A stretch of DNA of 64,000 bases, from NCBI GenBank assembly GCA_948099385.1, contig CANUEZ040000183.1:7316001-7380000 (forward strand). The letters run 5' to 3'. Every line of letters begins with the position of its first letter. The stretch's first letter is position 1. The stretch comes from Fasciola hepatica. Lineage: Eukaryota > Platyhelminthes > Trematoda > Plagiorchiida > Fasciolidae. A program made the translations under genes and the position numbers. Below are positions 11,701-23,300 of the stretch, one piece after another. The notes beneath the pieces are model-generated. The model saw nothing but the letters and a program-made list of their open reading frames with translations, was not told where the DNA came from and did no database searches.

Positions 11701-13884
11701 ATCCCTGTGAATATTGGCGTGTACGCTGCGTACATAATTCGTACAACCCTGAAATGAAGCTCCTCTGGGATATCGCAAATACGACTTCAATAATAACAAT
11801 TCTCCACGAAGTGTTCAGATATTTTGGTTTTTGGTTGCTCGTTATGTTTTACCTTCGTTCGATTCTAACTGTCATCTTGGGAACAATCATAGCTCAGTAT
11901 GACTGGTAAGGCCTTTACCTACAGTTGTCTAATATTCGGATGCCATACCAATTAGCACTTGAACGTTCTGCTCCACAGTGGACCTGTCTATATTGAGTTC
12001 TGTTATCGCCGGGCTAGAGATCCAGAAAATAAAATCGTACACGCAAGTTAAGGCATTTTTACCGAGCCATCTACACATCCCATAAGAACTCCCTGCGCTG
12101 TTCATAAATCGAAATGATTTGAAGACCGAAACGCATTCTTACTAGAGCTTATGGAGCTGATCAGAACGTGGTGTCAGGGAAGTCGGGAAAACCCGACGGT
12201 CACCTGCAGATGTATATGTCGGGGTTATCGAAAACATTGCTTTTGATGCCACGGCATACTACAGACCAAAATGGTTTGCTTGGTAACCACAGTTCATGGA
12301 AGCAGGAAGTCCCAAAACGGTACATGACCTCCAGTCCTCGTCTAAGAAGGAGGCACTTGAGAGTGTCTGCTGACTTGTAGTTGATATGAAGTCAAGTTTT
12401 GTAAGCCACCTGAAGATGTGCAACTGCGTAGAACCTGGATCAAAATTTAAACGAATGTAGTCAGAAGTGGTGGGGCGAGAAAAGACTTCTAATAGTAACT
12501 ACAGTTTATCTTTCTCGGTAAAACAAGGTACATGCAGTAAAGCATGACAAGTGTGTGCCGCTCATGCATGATTAAGAAACTGATCAAAGCTATATCGGGA
12601 ATGCACGGGGCAGGGCAATACGAAGGATCAAGTTAGATTAACCATCGACCAGGGTGAGTTCAACACGATCTACCCGGAAAAACCCAGTGTCAAGGTCAAT
12701 GGAGCTAGAAGCACAAAACTGAGAGCAACTGACTGGAATGTCGAATGATAAAATATTAGGCAACAAAAATTTGAGAAGTGATCAGAGAATGAAATATGAC
12801 AAAGAAACGTCACGAATCTTGATCGATTTCATGATAGGTGCAGCTGAACGCGCATCAGCCTCAAAACTGGTGAGGAAAATATGCCGTGAGTCGAGCTCAT
12901 TGTTTTCCCCCTGTAGGACTACAGTTTTTTGTTACTGTCGGATAAGCAATAAAAAGGAAACTACAAAAGTCTAACGGAGCTCAGTAGGAGGATTCCAGGA
13001 AGTTTCCGTTAGACTCCGTGTAGCTGAACTTCTAAGCAATGGCCCTGTCGCGTGCATATAATTTCCGCCTTTTGGGAGGGGGCAGTGAATGGCAGCCTTT
13101 TGTGCTTCGTGAAAAAAATGCTTCACGGTGTGTTAGCGGGAATATATTGAAAAAGATAAATTCATCTGTCCTGTTCGTTTCCGGCATTTTCGACGCCGAC
13201 TTGCGTAGAAAGTTGAATGCCAGCAGGCAGAAATTAGGTGCAGTGTAAAGAGTGATAAGAGACCATCTGCCGGCACACCCCAGGGCAGTTTCAAGCTTTG
13301 ACAGAGGTAACAAAGCGAGTAATCTTCTTGTAAATTTCTTCAGTAGTTCACGAATTTTCACAGAATTTTCATTCCAGACGTCGGCAGTTTGTCGGAAAAC
13401 ACGCACTGGAGATGAAAAATATCATTGCTTCTTGTTAAGCCGTCGGGTTACTGAAAACTTCTTTTACGGCCTACTTTTAAAAAATGCGGACGACAAGACC
13501 AATCTGAAAAACTGACAGAACAGCAGCAGTTTGGAAGGGTTCTAGCTGTGGTCGGGTCGATTACGGTGTGAATTTCATCAAAAATGTGGGTCAATTTTGT
13601 ATGTTCTATTTTCAGTGACGTAAGAAATCTCTAGCAGCACTTTTTCTAAAGCAGTGTGCTTCAATATGAAGAAAATGGACTGCAAACTTGACTTACTAAT
13701 CGGGCCAAAAGCCGATTAATGGTGTTGTCTTGGTGAATGCCGAACGTCAGTGAGTATTCTAAGTTGTGGTGGTGGGCCACAAGTCTGGCCTCCACTAAGG
13801 TTATAAAGGGAAGATAGATTAACTTGCCGTCCTTGTATTAAGGAGAGCTTGTATGCAAAAGGTTTCAGTGTTTGAGATGACTTC
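8791..13884. other. Unrecognised region, no supportable gene
   Basis: About 5 kb with only short frames on both strands. The longest, on the - strand at 8849-9277 (142 codons), is lysine/arginine-rich and has no domain I recognise. Frames at 11134-11415 (+, 93 codons) and 13032-13406 (-, 124 codons) are also unrecognised. The part at 9300-10500 is pyrimidine-rich like the LINE relic further left. No splice-supported exon series or RNA gene is evident. Confidence 0.4.
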
Positions 13885-14217
13885 TAGCAACGCGTAGCCG
13901 GGCGAACGGATCTCAAAGCTGAACAAAACTGATCCAAATATTCTACCATACTGGATTATGCAATGAACACTATCGCAATATACATACAAACCTCAAACAC
14001 GCAACCACAAAGACTCAGATAGAGAGCCAATTTCACGGCGCGAGACAAATGAGCATTTGAGTCACACAAATCCAAACAGGATGTGACAAACTCAAGCCTT
14101 GGATGCGAATAAATAAAGGTTGGTTTGTATAAAAGTAAAATGCACGAAACACTAAAATTATGTTTATAACTGAGCTTTTTGGTCTTCTTGGAGTATTTTT
14201 TACAACTGGCTGTTATG
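13885..14217 (-). repeat. BEL/Pao LTR-like block, copy A
   Basis: The + strand reads AACAAAACTGATCC, then ATACAAACCTCAAACACGCA, then TTTACAACTGGCTGTTATGCA. The first and last parts align with 63130-63468. The block lies just past the 3' end of the Pao pol on the - strand, where the 3' LTR belongs. It would start TGCATAACAGCC on that strand. Only one end can be anchored by comparison. Confidence 0.45.
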
Positions 14218-14224
14218 CAAAATA

Positions 14225-14342
14225 CCAAACTCCGTCCCATCCTAGCAGAGTCAAAGATCCGGAGTTAAGGTGCCGGTTCTCCCCAGCTACCTAAGCCCTG
14301 CTGTTAGAGCACGCAACTATTACTGCTGGTATCTGGAATCCA

Positions 14343-14419
<77 letters not shown>

Positions 14420-14610
14420 AACGCGATCACTCGCGATTCGGTGGTTTATTCAGCGAGTCTTTCCCCCTCGACAAAGTGCAATCTTGTCCTCTGTCTGCTG
14501 TCAAATATCAGGGTTATCGGTAAGAGCTGGCACTTGTACCCGGGGGAAAATGGCAAGCGTGTGTAAGTGTTCTGAGCTCTCTAGGAGTGCCTGAGCGAAA
14601 ATATTTTTAT
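14225..14610 (-). repeat. Pao 3' region, paralogous to 63480-63860
   Basis: The + strand block CAAAGATCCGGAGTTAAGGTGCCGGTTCT..CCCTGCTGTTAGAGC..ATTACTGCTGGTATCTGGAATCCACTCAT aligns closely with 63505-63600. After that the copies differ because this one carries a (TA)n tract. It resumes with CGCGATCACTCGCGATTCGGTGG versus GATCGCACTTGATCCGGTGG. It lies between Pao pol and the LTR-like block in both places. Confidence 0.6.
14346..14415. repeat. (TA)n microsatellite, about 35 units
   Basis: Seventy bases of alternating A/T with one interruption (TT near 14380). In the paralogous copy around 63598 the corresponding position reads only CTCATGATCGC, so the tract grew in this copy. The isoleucine/tyrosine-rich frame over it is an artefact. 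Confidence 0.95.
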
Positions 14611-14989
14611 GTGGATACGGATGTCAGTGAGTGAGTGCAGGTGCTCTCAAACAGCAGTAGGTGCCACAGGCGGAATGGCTCTCAATAATTTCAGGAATAA
14701 GCGGGAGCTCACAAGACAACATCAAAACCTGATGGAAACTTGGAGCAAACAGACTTCCATGTGTTCGTTGGTATGAGTGGGCGAGTATGCTCGAAAGCAG
14801 AAAATAAAACTCACGGAATCGTTTTTGTAAATGACAAACAATAATGAGAACTCATGACACCATTGTGATTTAATAAAAATCAGTAAAGAAAAAGCCAATA
14901 GTTTACTGCTTGTATTCTTTGGTCACTGTGCATGTGCGCGCACAATGTGAATGGAATTGTTACTATGAACGGACATGACTTGGTGAAGT

Positions 14990-15354
14990 TTCTTACGTGT
15001 ACATCTTTTCGGTTCGAAACGTGGAGCTTGTTGCTATCGGAGGTGTCAGTCTTTCGTCGCCCGCAGGACGACTGACGCTAAGCGCATCGCGAGTCGTTCT
15101 TTCCTCGGTAGCCTTAAGCCTTACATTTCTCACCGGCCCCTTCGGTAAGTATAATGAATTATCCGATAAGACCCAGTGCCCATGTACTAATGTGAGGTTG
15201 TTCTTCAGAAATCACCACTGCGTCACCCATTTTGAAGGGTCCTTTTTGGTTAGCCTCGTTTTTTGGGTCTGTAAGATCAATACTACTATAGTACCCGTCA
15301 TTTTCAAAACACTCTGGCCACGTAATTCGCCTGCTTTCACCAGTGCAGGTAGCT
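14990..15354 (-). pseudogene. Probable end of BEL/Pao pol
   Basis: It follows the integrase relic on the - strand and shows short basic frames with many stops. Position alone suggests the integrase C-terminal (murine-leukaemia-type) region. No motif is readable with confidence. Confidence 0.25.
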
Positions 15355-16053
15355 ACTCCGGAGGCTCATCGGCCCTTGAGATCCACTATTTGACCTCACT
15401 GTCAACAAATCGCTTGTGGTAAGCGCCAGACGAGTGGGGTTGCTGGAGAACAGAGGTACCACAGGACGACTATTCGAGATTCTCTCCACCCCTTTCAAAA
15501 CGACGTTTAATATCTTATCGTCGGGGGGTTGCCGTCCCTGTGGACTCGATTAGGCGCTCCCACATTCCACCACGGTGGCTGGCCTGTGGAGACTGAAGTG
15601 GCATCGGGCGCCACATGTCACAGTTCGTTTCTGCAGTTCACCCTGATCTATACTTTCGTTCCTACTCTGCAACTGTCGTTTGGCACTCATAAAACTCAAC
15701 CTTTTCTTTGGGTATATGTCCGACAAATGCCTCTTCTGCTTGTAAAGCTTTGCAGGGCCCGGCGGAAAAGGTCAGTTGTATTCGAGTGTTACTTCCAAGT
15801 GTACGGCTCGAGATTTCATGCGAATTATAAAGCACCCGCATCTTTTCTCTAATTCTTTGGCTCGCCTGTTTCAAGCAGGTCCGAAATAGACAAACCCGGT
15901 TTCCCCGAATCGCTCTACACTAAGGTGGCAGAGCCACACACCGCTAGCCCGCGACGGCAGAGCGTCTTTTACATTGCACACAAAGTCGAATTGCGCCTTC
16001 ACACCAGCCCTTTCTTTCAATAGCCAAAACTGCTTCCGGACAACACTCGCCAC
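15355..16053 (-). pseudogene. BEL/Pao integrase pseudogene
   Basis: Integrase inserts the cDNA into host DNA. The - strand frame 16053-15871 gives VVRKQFWLLKERAGVKAQFDF, the helix of the N-terminal zinc domain, with only one of the usual two cysteines. It ends in VYFGPA, where the expected upstream catalytic aspartate cannot be seen. Next come CGCFIIRMKSRAVHLEVTLEY (about 15860-15795) and DQGELQKRTVTCGAR. After a frame change comes SHRGGMWERLIES (about 15575-15540), which keeps the glutamate of the third catalytic block. ERISNSRPVVPL follows near 15480-15440. The central D-N-G-T-N-F block is unreadable. Several frameshifts and stops make it dead. Confidence 0.65.
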
Positions 16054-16619
16054 GTGGCTTTATACGGCGCTAACCTCCACGGTGTGTATGTGTTGAATTA
16101 GTAGATGTACCACGCGTTGTACAGCAGGCAGTATTACGAAGTGTTTGGCGTCAGAACTTGGGTGGGGTCTACCAGTCTACAACTTACCCTTAGCAGTCCG
16201 TCGAGGAGTCCTGGATTTGGGGTTTTTAAGTTGCTGTTTGGGGTTAACTTTATATTGTGACTACTTCCCAGCTCCCCAGGACGCTGAATCTCTTGAGGGA
16301 ACACCTTGGACTGTATCATCTTGAGGAGACCATATTCTGAAAAATGTAATTCATCAGAAGTTGTTGGACCCGCGCGAACGGATAGGGACTGTTTGTGATC
16401 ATTTACAACCCCTCACACCTGGTGAACTATAACTGCCTGCGAATCAGCTCTGTGAGTGGGAAAAATCTAGTCAGAAGAGACAGAAGAGGTGTCGGCGCGG
16501 CTGTGGCTACCGTCAGTATAGAGCCCGCGATTTCCATTTCCGAGGCAAGAGGCGTTCCCAATTCCTGAACGGCCCAGTCCCATTCGACCATATGCACAAA
16601 TCTAAGCCAGCCCGTGTAT
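16054..16619 (-). other. Pao pol linker, RNase H to integrase, degraded
   Basis: It lies between the readable RNase H and integrase pieces of the Pao relic and has the expected length for the linker. No motif can be read, and stops occur in all frames. Confidence 0.3.
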
Positions 16620-17030
16620 CAGACTAACCGCCGGAAATTCGCCGCACATTTGGAAATAAAGTCCGATGTGTTGTCGAAATACTTAACATTTCGCCACTGG
16701 CCTGCAGTCTTTTCATCACGGATGACCGTTGGCTTGTTAGCTATGAGGGTGCTGAACCAGCTCTTGGCGCTACTGATATAGTACAGCACAATTGTCGAGC
16801 CTGTACAGAACGTTGCTGGCTAGCTATTAGAGTTGAAGCACTTCTTTATTGCTTTTACCGGCTCAACTGCAGGAGCAGCTGCACTAAGTTCGAGACGCGG
16901 GATGGAGACGGACTGTAGAGGTGTGCCGTGGGCATTGCCGAACAGGATCCTTATGGTGTGGTGTTCATCACCCAAACACAAAGATGCTTACGCTGCAGTC
17001 CCGTAACCAACTTCAGACGCATCGGAAGAG
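16620..17030 (-). pseudogene. BEL/Pao RNase H pseudogene
   Basis: RNase H removes the RNA template during cDNA synthesis. Reading downward from about 17028: SDASEVGYG, then FGNAHGTPLQSVSIPRLELSA, then TGSTIVLYYIS (about 16810-16775), then QWRNVKYFDNTSDFISK (about 16700-16650). In BEL/Pao elements these blocks carry the acidic metal-binding residues. The first aspartate (SDAS) and the glutamate (RLEL) remain. The aspartate expected before STIV is a glycine here. One internal stop follows the first block. The order and spacing fit Pao pol. Confidence 0.7.
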
Positions 17031-17341
17031 GCCGGCAGCTCCCTTGTCCCTTTCGCATGTTCGGCGGTAAGCAGCGAAGCATTCGTTTATCTCCCAGTTT
17101 CTTGGGCTTGACCACTGAATCTACCCTGTTAAGTCTGTCTTCCAGGTCAAGTGGCCCGCTCCAGTCGACTTTCTTTCGACAAAGGCGCTGCAGTGGAGCC
17201 TTTTCTGGGGCAACCGGGAGAAAACGAAACTTGGTGGATCATAGAGACGGGAAACAGCTGGAACACCCCCCGGCGCTTAACTGGCGAACCCGGAACCTTC
17301 AGAATGGAGGTGAGTTTATCCGTTCCACCTTTCCACTACGT

Positions 17342-17795
17342 TCACAGAGTGCTCTCAGTTGGGAGCAGTGAACCGTTCAACCCCCGAGCCCCTTCTGTTT
17401 TATCTTTGCCCAAAATAGCATCCAACACCTCCGAAGTGCTTGATACCCATTTTGTAAGCTGGAAGCTACATTTCCTTAGTAAATCCGTCCATCCGCTCCA
17501 GGTAGGGTACTGCCTTGTAGACGTCGCCAAACGACCCAAGATAGACACCAACGTAGAAATTGTGGCTTTTTCCGTCCGTTACATCCCGGGTTGCCGAGGC
17601 TTCGTGCCCTGCCGCTGTCTCCGGAAGGGCATAGCTGGCACAGAAGGGTGATAATACCACTCTGGATAGATGAGCTGTCAGTCTGTATTCCACCACAGAT
17701 TTGCCTATATCATTTCCATCCCACCGGAAGTACCGCAGCAAGCTCTGTCTCCCTGTGGTATTTTCATTGGCGTTATATTTCCCGTTCATCGGCAA
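17342..17795 (-). pseudogene. BEL/Pao reverse transcriptase pseudogene
   Basis: The - strand frame 17795-17466 (109 codons) carries LLRYFRW at residues 19-25, VVEYRLTAHL at 34-43, SPFCASYAL at 49-57 and NFYVGVYLGSF at 79-89. These are the standard Pao RT palm blocks, and the catalytic Y-x-D-D box reads YVGV at residues 81-84, so both aspartates are gone. The enzyme continues in a second frame (17551-17342) with FQLTKWVSSTSEVLDAI. The connection domain follows in fragments down to 17100 (KVPGSPVKRRGV region). The alternative is simple age-related decay of an already dead copy; either way it is inactive. Confidence 0.75.
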
Positions 17796-18229
17796 ACTTC
17801 GCTACTCTGCCCAGTCGAGACCAGCACAAGATCTCTGTCAGTAGGGTTGTCCAGTCCGGCCCCCGCAACAAACAATCGTTTAGTGGCATTCCTCTGAAGG
17901 CTCATTCGAAGAGAGTGGGAGCTTTCCGGGAATTTTGGAGTTGAAAATTGAATGGCGCAGCAAACACCGCATGCCTTCTCCGCCTTCAGGGGTGGTAGTT
18001 ACGTTATCTATGTAGCCAAGAGTTTTACAGTGCGCTGTTGCGGCCAATTAACTTTTCCAAAGGCGCTCATCTCGAAGAGAGCTCTTTTTCAGTAGCAGAA
18101 ATCTGCAAATAACGTAGTCCCTGTTGTCCACGAAGCGATCCGCCTTTACTCGCCATGGGTTGAACACCTCTAAACGATTCGGCAGGCGACTCGTCCCCTT
18201 CCGTACCATACCCACGGTCGAATGATCCT

Positions 18230-18465
18230 CTAGCAACAGCAATAAACTATTATCCCCGAGGTTGGGGAGCTCGTGATCATAGGGCAGATGCAACAACTGC
18301 TCTTTAATTGAGCCAGGCTGCTCCGTAGGTCCTTAAAGTATCCAGTCCTGGTTTTCAAGCAGAATGTGATACTGACCAGGTCAGGCTTGGCTTCAGGTTT
18401 CTTTCCGATGAAGTAGCTCCCACCTGATATTGCAGTGATAATTTCTGCCCACACAATTTTCCTAG
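18230..18465 (-). pseudogene. Possible BEL/Pao protease region
   Basis: On the - strand, the DNA around 18440-18355 aligns with 63090-63010, including SSERNLKPSLTWSVSH here and SLERNLKPSLACSVSH there. In the second copy the frame continues into GGSNTTLVEEFFARNLQLE, which resembles the flap and active-site strand of a Pao protease. In this copy that part is not readable. The position between gag and RT is right for the protease. Confidence 0.4.
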
Positions 18466-18592
18466 TCGTTTCTTGCTTTCACCGAGCCATCAGCCTCTTG
18501 CTCTGAGTTATTGAGACATATACAGCTCTCTCCGTTTGCCCTAGAAATATCCCAACTTTCATCTATTATGGCCTTGGGGAACCTTGGACAGC

Positions 18593-19302
18593 CTATCGTT
18601 CGATGTTTCGTGCCTCAACCTTGCACTCCTGCCGAGTAGGACCCTCACACGAAATAGTATGCACGCTTGTCCAAAGCCGATATTTGGGGTGATCTCTTGC
18701 AGCAACTTGCGTTTGGCAGGCACTCAGCCCGATTGGTTTATTGGCATCACGTACGGGTCGACCAAATCTGCTGTCAGTTATTCTCGCTTGCTTTTCTAAG
18801 TGATTGGCCAGGTCTTCGAACGTTGCTTCACGATTGGCAAGGCTCATATTTTCCTCCTCCTCAGCCCAGATAACCTGTGGTTCGATAGGCAGACAACGAA
18901 TGATTTCTTCCAAAGCAGGCATGGCGTTGGGTTCGGGCCTGTAGCCCAGATGGGCCAGGGTTATGGAACAATTTTGCTATTTCAACATGAGACCAGGCAT
19001 GGCTTGGACATCGCCCTTGGTTCTCTTGGCCTCATACATGACACCATCGAACAAATTACCGGCTACCTCAAATGGTTGCCGAGAGCATCCTTTGGGACCC
19101 TCCCCGCTCTCGTGTAGTCTTTTTGCTGACCGAACATGGAGCAACCATCGATAGCATCTTTGGTCCACCCCGGGCAATAGTGGGTTAGGTATAGTAGGCT
19201 TCGCTCCGGATCTGCCGCACGCTCACCTGTTTTCCTCCGGCCGTTCCCTGTCACCATCACTCTGGTAGTCTCCCTCCCAAGAAATACGCAATTGTTTGCC
19301 AC
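18593..19302 (-). pseudogene. BEL/Pao gag pseudogene
   Basis: Gag forms the particle and binds RNA. The - strand frame 19302-19063 contains SLLYLTHYCPGWTKDAIDGC, matching the 'RLLYLTHYC.G.A..AI..C' block of Pao gag. After a frameshift, the frame 18922-18593 gives EEIIRCLPIEPQVIWAEE at residues 5-22, then EATFEDLANHLEKQARI near 32-48, the second Pao gag signature. The zinc-knuckle region that should follow is not readable. At least one frameshift separates the two halves, so no full-length protein is possible. Start unknown. Confidence 0.7.
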
Positions 19303-19613
19303 ATATATGATTCCTCCAGTATACAGCCACCACTCTATATACTACCATCTTTGCAGACTGATATATTTCCATTTTGATACTTCTTGACATACCTGTCGTA
19401 AAGTTAATAATTCACCGAACGCTTCGACGAGATTTCTATCCATATGCCTCTCATATTCTGTAGCGCACCAAAAACATATCCTTTGAATATGTTCGAATTT
19501 CCGCTAGTGGTAATTATTTCATATACCACTTATGCTTGTACCCCAGACCTTCAACCGGCACCATTCGACCCTGACCTTCGAATTTGCCAGGCCTTACTGC
19601 AGTTTTAGTTCAC

Positions 19614-19732
19614 TGTAACACTCTCTTTGATGCTTTGCATGCACATGTTGTACCCTTTTGTGAACTGTCATTCCAGCATCACTATAATCATCTGATCATG
19701 CATTCTAGCATGCTTCGGGCGCATCCGAAATA

Positions 19733-19771
<39 letters not shown>

Positions 19772-19772
19772 C
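19614..19772 (+). repeat. LTR-B fragment with expanded (TTA)n tail
   Basis: It starts TGTAACAC and holds TCATCTGATCATGCATTCTAGC and GCATGCTTCGGGCGCATCCGAAATA, the same core as at 2328 and 8546. It ends in a (TTA)n tract at 19734-19771. The U5-like segment seen in the gypsy B LTRs is absent, because repeat G1 begins right after the tract. Confidence 0.55.
19734..19771. repeat. (TTA)n microsatellite
   Basis: A perfect trinucleotide run of about twelve units at the AT-rich tail of the LTR-B core. Shorter forms (3-5 units) occupy the same position at 2371-2380 and 8590-8604, so the run expanded here. Confidence 0.95.
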
Positions 19773-20350
19773 CTTTTTACCATCGCGGCATTTACTTTTT
19801 TCTCTCTGGCTTCATGCTTTCTTGGCGAGATTACCCTATGAAAGTTCATGGCGGTAATGGGTCACAGTGACTCAAGGCAGTTTTGTTTTTATTGTTGTGC
19901 GGTTTCACTTTCTCATCCACGTCGACTGACCGTGGATTTTCATCTCGTTTACGTTGATCTTTTCAGCTCCACAATAGGCAGCTTGTTTGTTGGGCTTGAC
20001 TACGCGTGGATAATTTATTCCTTTTTGGACTACGGGGTGAGAATGTTTGGTCAACTGGTCATTTCCTACAGATTTTTGTCCCGATTCCGACTACTTTCTG
20101 GTTGGATGGTGAATAAGCTCAGTGTCAAAGGTATGGTTGACATTTTTTTATAATTGAACTCACTAACTGTGCTGCAGACCTTGCTGAACTATCTTGCTTT
20201 GTTTTGGGTTCTGCTCCGACTTGGGCTACGAGTTGCTTTGAGGTTCTGAACGGCTATCCAAAAGGCTTGAAGTTAATTATTCGGCGGATCTAGCGGTGAA
20301 TCGTTGGACGGACTTTACCCTGACCGGGACTTGGGCCTTCTGGTTGATAC
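19773..20350. repeat. Unclassified dispersed repeat G, copy G1
   Basis: Collinear with 53490-54080 over about 570 bases. Matching landmarks are GCTTTCTTGGCGAGAT with GCTTTCTTGGTGAGAT, ACTCAAGGCAGTT with ACACAAGGCAGTT, TCGTTTACGTTGATC in both, and GAAGTTAATTATTCGGCGGATC with GAAGTTAGTTATACGGTGGATC. Offsets from the start agree within about 10 bases. No coding domain or terminal inverted repeat was seen. Class unknown. Confidence 0.65.
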
Positions 20351-23300
20351 TCCTGGAAAAGTCCGTTGTGTTTTGGGGGCCTTTGTTCCAGTCATGGCTT
20401 TTCTCCGGTTGTATACATTTCTGGAATCACTTTTGAAAGCGATCATATCGAGACGACATTTTACGATGGAATGAAGCTCGTTTTTTCGGTCTGTCTTTCC
20501 CGAGGCAGGAAAGGGTCACTCCAGTTTTGTTGCACATAAACGAAAGTAATTGGTCCAGTTCTGCTTAATTAAACAACCCAGTAACTGGTGGCCTCTGAGG
20601 GCTTCAGGTGGGGATAGAAAATCCAAAAGAAACCGTAGAGTGATCACTTTCATGGACCTTGTCTTAGACGACAGTAGACTTCTGGGTGACAACCAGGGCA
20701 AAGATTGAGTCCAAAACGACTCTTACTCTCATTGAGGAAGATGTGTCCAATCTTTTCCCCAGGGGGGATGATGGTACCAAAAAGGATGTTTTTGTGGTGA
20801 AATCAGTTTTGACTAAAAAGCACCCGGTCTAATGAAGTTTCCTGTGAGTCTTGGCCCCCTAGGAAGATCTTCGACAAAATTCAGGGCGTCAACAATAACC
20901 AAGAATCCACGGATATTAAGCCATACAGACGGTAAACACAACCAATCAAAGGTTTTGTGATGCTCGGTGTTTGTGTCACCCCATAATGAACCCCCTATGC
21001 TGTCGAGAATGGGATACTCGGATAAAGATGCGGAGACATCCACCTCACGTTGATGAGGCAGTCTACTCCAGACCGGTTTGTTTTATTTTTCCCGAAAGCC
21101 TAGTAGCCCACCACAGTAGTGTCTTCAGTAGGAGTAGAGCCAGACTCATGATATCCCTGGAATTCTATTGAACGCGCTGAGAGCACCTTGCTTAAAATCA
21201 GTGGAGTACTGAGTAACATCAAGGACAAAAGATCAGGTTGTAATAAGTAGGTGTGCGCAATGCTAGCGGCTTCGTTACAGATATAATCAGCGTGAAGATG
21301 TGGTGGAGGAGATGAAAGCCCATCGGACGACGTAGATGGATTGTTTTGGAAGGAGCTGAAAGCGAGGAGGTTATCCACCAAAATGTTGGGTGCAGTTTAG
21401 TTTGGACTATCTAAGACTCTCAATCATTTCAGAGGAGGTTAGGGACCAGGAAATGAAAAGTTAACAACTTTCAATGTGAAATGTAGCATGATTTCTTTCC
21501 GGAGCAAGCAAATAGTTGTGTATTTATGTGGCACACGAAGAATGTGTTTAAACTGGATAGGTGCGAAAGGAAGGTAGATGAATCTGGGAAAGCGTACAGG
21601 TTTGATAGTGAACGGGGAATTTCCGACTGTTGCTCTAGACTGCGGAAGATTTGGTCCACATGAGGAGGGCATTTTTGAGGAGAAAAGGGGGTTAAACGTA
21701 AGTGGGGGATTCTTAGGGGTGGTTATGCGAGAATGGTGTACGGGGAAGGCTGAGGTCGTGGGGTAACAAAAGTTTTGCTGGGCATTTGAAGAAAAGTGTC
21801 CAAAAGGTTATGCTTTTCCACCGCTGTAAAACATACGGGTGCGAGTGGTTGGATAAATTAATAATAGCACGCAGATTAATAATTGCAGCCCGGAGGGCCT
21901 TAAGCGGTCGTCCCTGAAAGGAAATTTTCCCTTTTTTTCAAAGAAAAGATATTTTTACTTTTGCATTCCGGTGACCTTTCACGAGAAACTGCATTATTGT
22001 TCATACTAGCCAACCTGGTGATGGTTATTTCCTGGGGAGACAGTAATGCGCTTTTTGTTGAGGTCGCTCCAAGGGTTAGTGGAGGAGAAGTAGCAGCGGC
22101 AGAGGTAGCAACTAAACAGTTCGCTACCCTGATGGGTGAGCTCTAAGAGAGGACTTTTCCGAGGACAGGGAACGTAGAAATGCTCCGGGCAGGAGTGAAA
22201 GTAGTAGTGGCTCTATCCATTTGAGATCGCTTTCTAGATGGCTACGCCGGTGACGGTGATATAGATTCTTCTAAGTCTGCCGACTGTGGCTGTGAGTAAC
22301 GAGGTGAAGTTGGTGGCGAAGCGGAAATCTCGGAGCACGACTGTGGTTCTGATGATGGGTATTTGGTGACGAAGATGTTACCTAAGATTCCAGTTTCAGG
22401 TTATGATCAAAAATCCCCTCCGAGTAAAGGTTTTCTGTCTGCGGTTGTTCTAGTAGCCTTGGAGCGGGGATTACGCTCCACGACGGGCAGTTTCCCGATA
22501 AACTCCTTTGTCATGCTTTCTTCTATAAATCGGAAAAGTAGTGGACGGTATTTGGGTTATGTTCGATTACGTAGCCTGGTGCAGTGACCGGAGTGATGTG
22601 CCGTGTCGCAAGCTCCGATGACTATATTCTTTACAACTGACGGGCGAACGGCGGACGCATTAAAAGCGATCACAATGTGCGATGGACTGCCGTTTCAGAA
22701 ATCACGGCGTTAAATCTGTTTCCAGATTTCAAACTGGTTTTATATTTCCCTTTATTTTCACTTCTTCATGGGTGATATTTGGTATCTGTTAACATTGGTT
22801 CCCGTTCCCAGATACCTGACGTTAACATAACGTTTGTCTTCTGTCCTGATCTCGGACCTCTGGGCAGTTGGCTTGCCACACACACATTCACCCTCAAGCA
22901 CAGCCCGGTGAGGGTTTCATGGACGTTTTTAAACACTGCCCCGGTTTACTTGTACTCCCCAACCGTCTCCGCCCGGTCTGTTCCATTTCGGGCAGCTTGC
23001 CTCACACCAATGCTCTCACGTGCACACAGCTCGGCTGAAAATTCACAAACACTTGACTGCGCTCTTTGCTGGTATGTGCCTCACTTCCTTCAGTGAATTG
23101 GTTCCCGATTAAGCGACGTGTCACTGTATCCTCCCTTCTATTTGGGAGAATTACTTGTTGACCTTAAACACATTTCGTTTGGCCGTCACTGGCCAGGTTA
23201 ATTGGCGTTTTTGGATATGGACGAGCGCGGTCTTTTTCGCTGCTAGACAGAGCCGTGGTTGCCTTTGTTTGAAGAACCGTGATTGACGGTGCCTTTTGCC

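Larger units (their letters stand above)
13885..19302 (-). mobile_element. BEL/Pao retrotransposon relic (gag-pol plus 3' LTR-like end)
   Basis: Reading down the - strand, the order is gag (19302-18593), protease-like (about 18460-18230), RT (17795-17342), RNase H (about 17030-16620), integrase (16053-15355), a weak pol tail to about 14990, then an LTR-like block (14217-13885). This is the canonical BEL/Pao gene order. Every domain is frameshifted or interrupted and key residues are changed, so the copy is dead. No clear 5' LTR was found above 19302. Repeat G1 and an LTR-B piece occupy 19.6-20.4 kb instead. Confidence 0.7.

Noticed and set aside
14270..14566. 98-codon frame with a long isoleucine/tyrosine run
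   Set aside because: It is a translation of the (TA)n microsatellite and its flanks.
17151..17651. + strand frame of 166 codons
   Set aside because: It overlaps the minus-strand Pao RT, whose motifs explain the sequence; the + frame has none.
19584..19841. 85-codon frame with an isoleucine run
   Set aside because: It is created by the (TTA)n tail of the LTR-B fragment; no domain.
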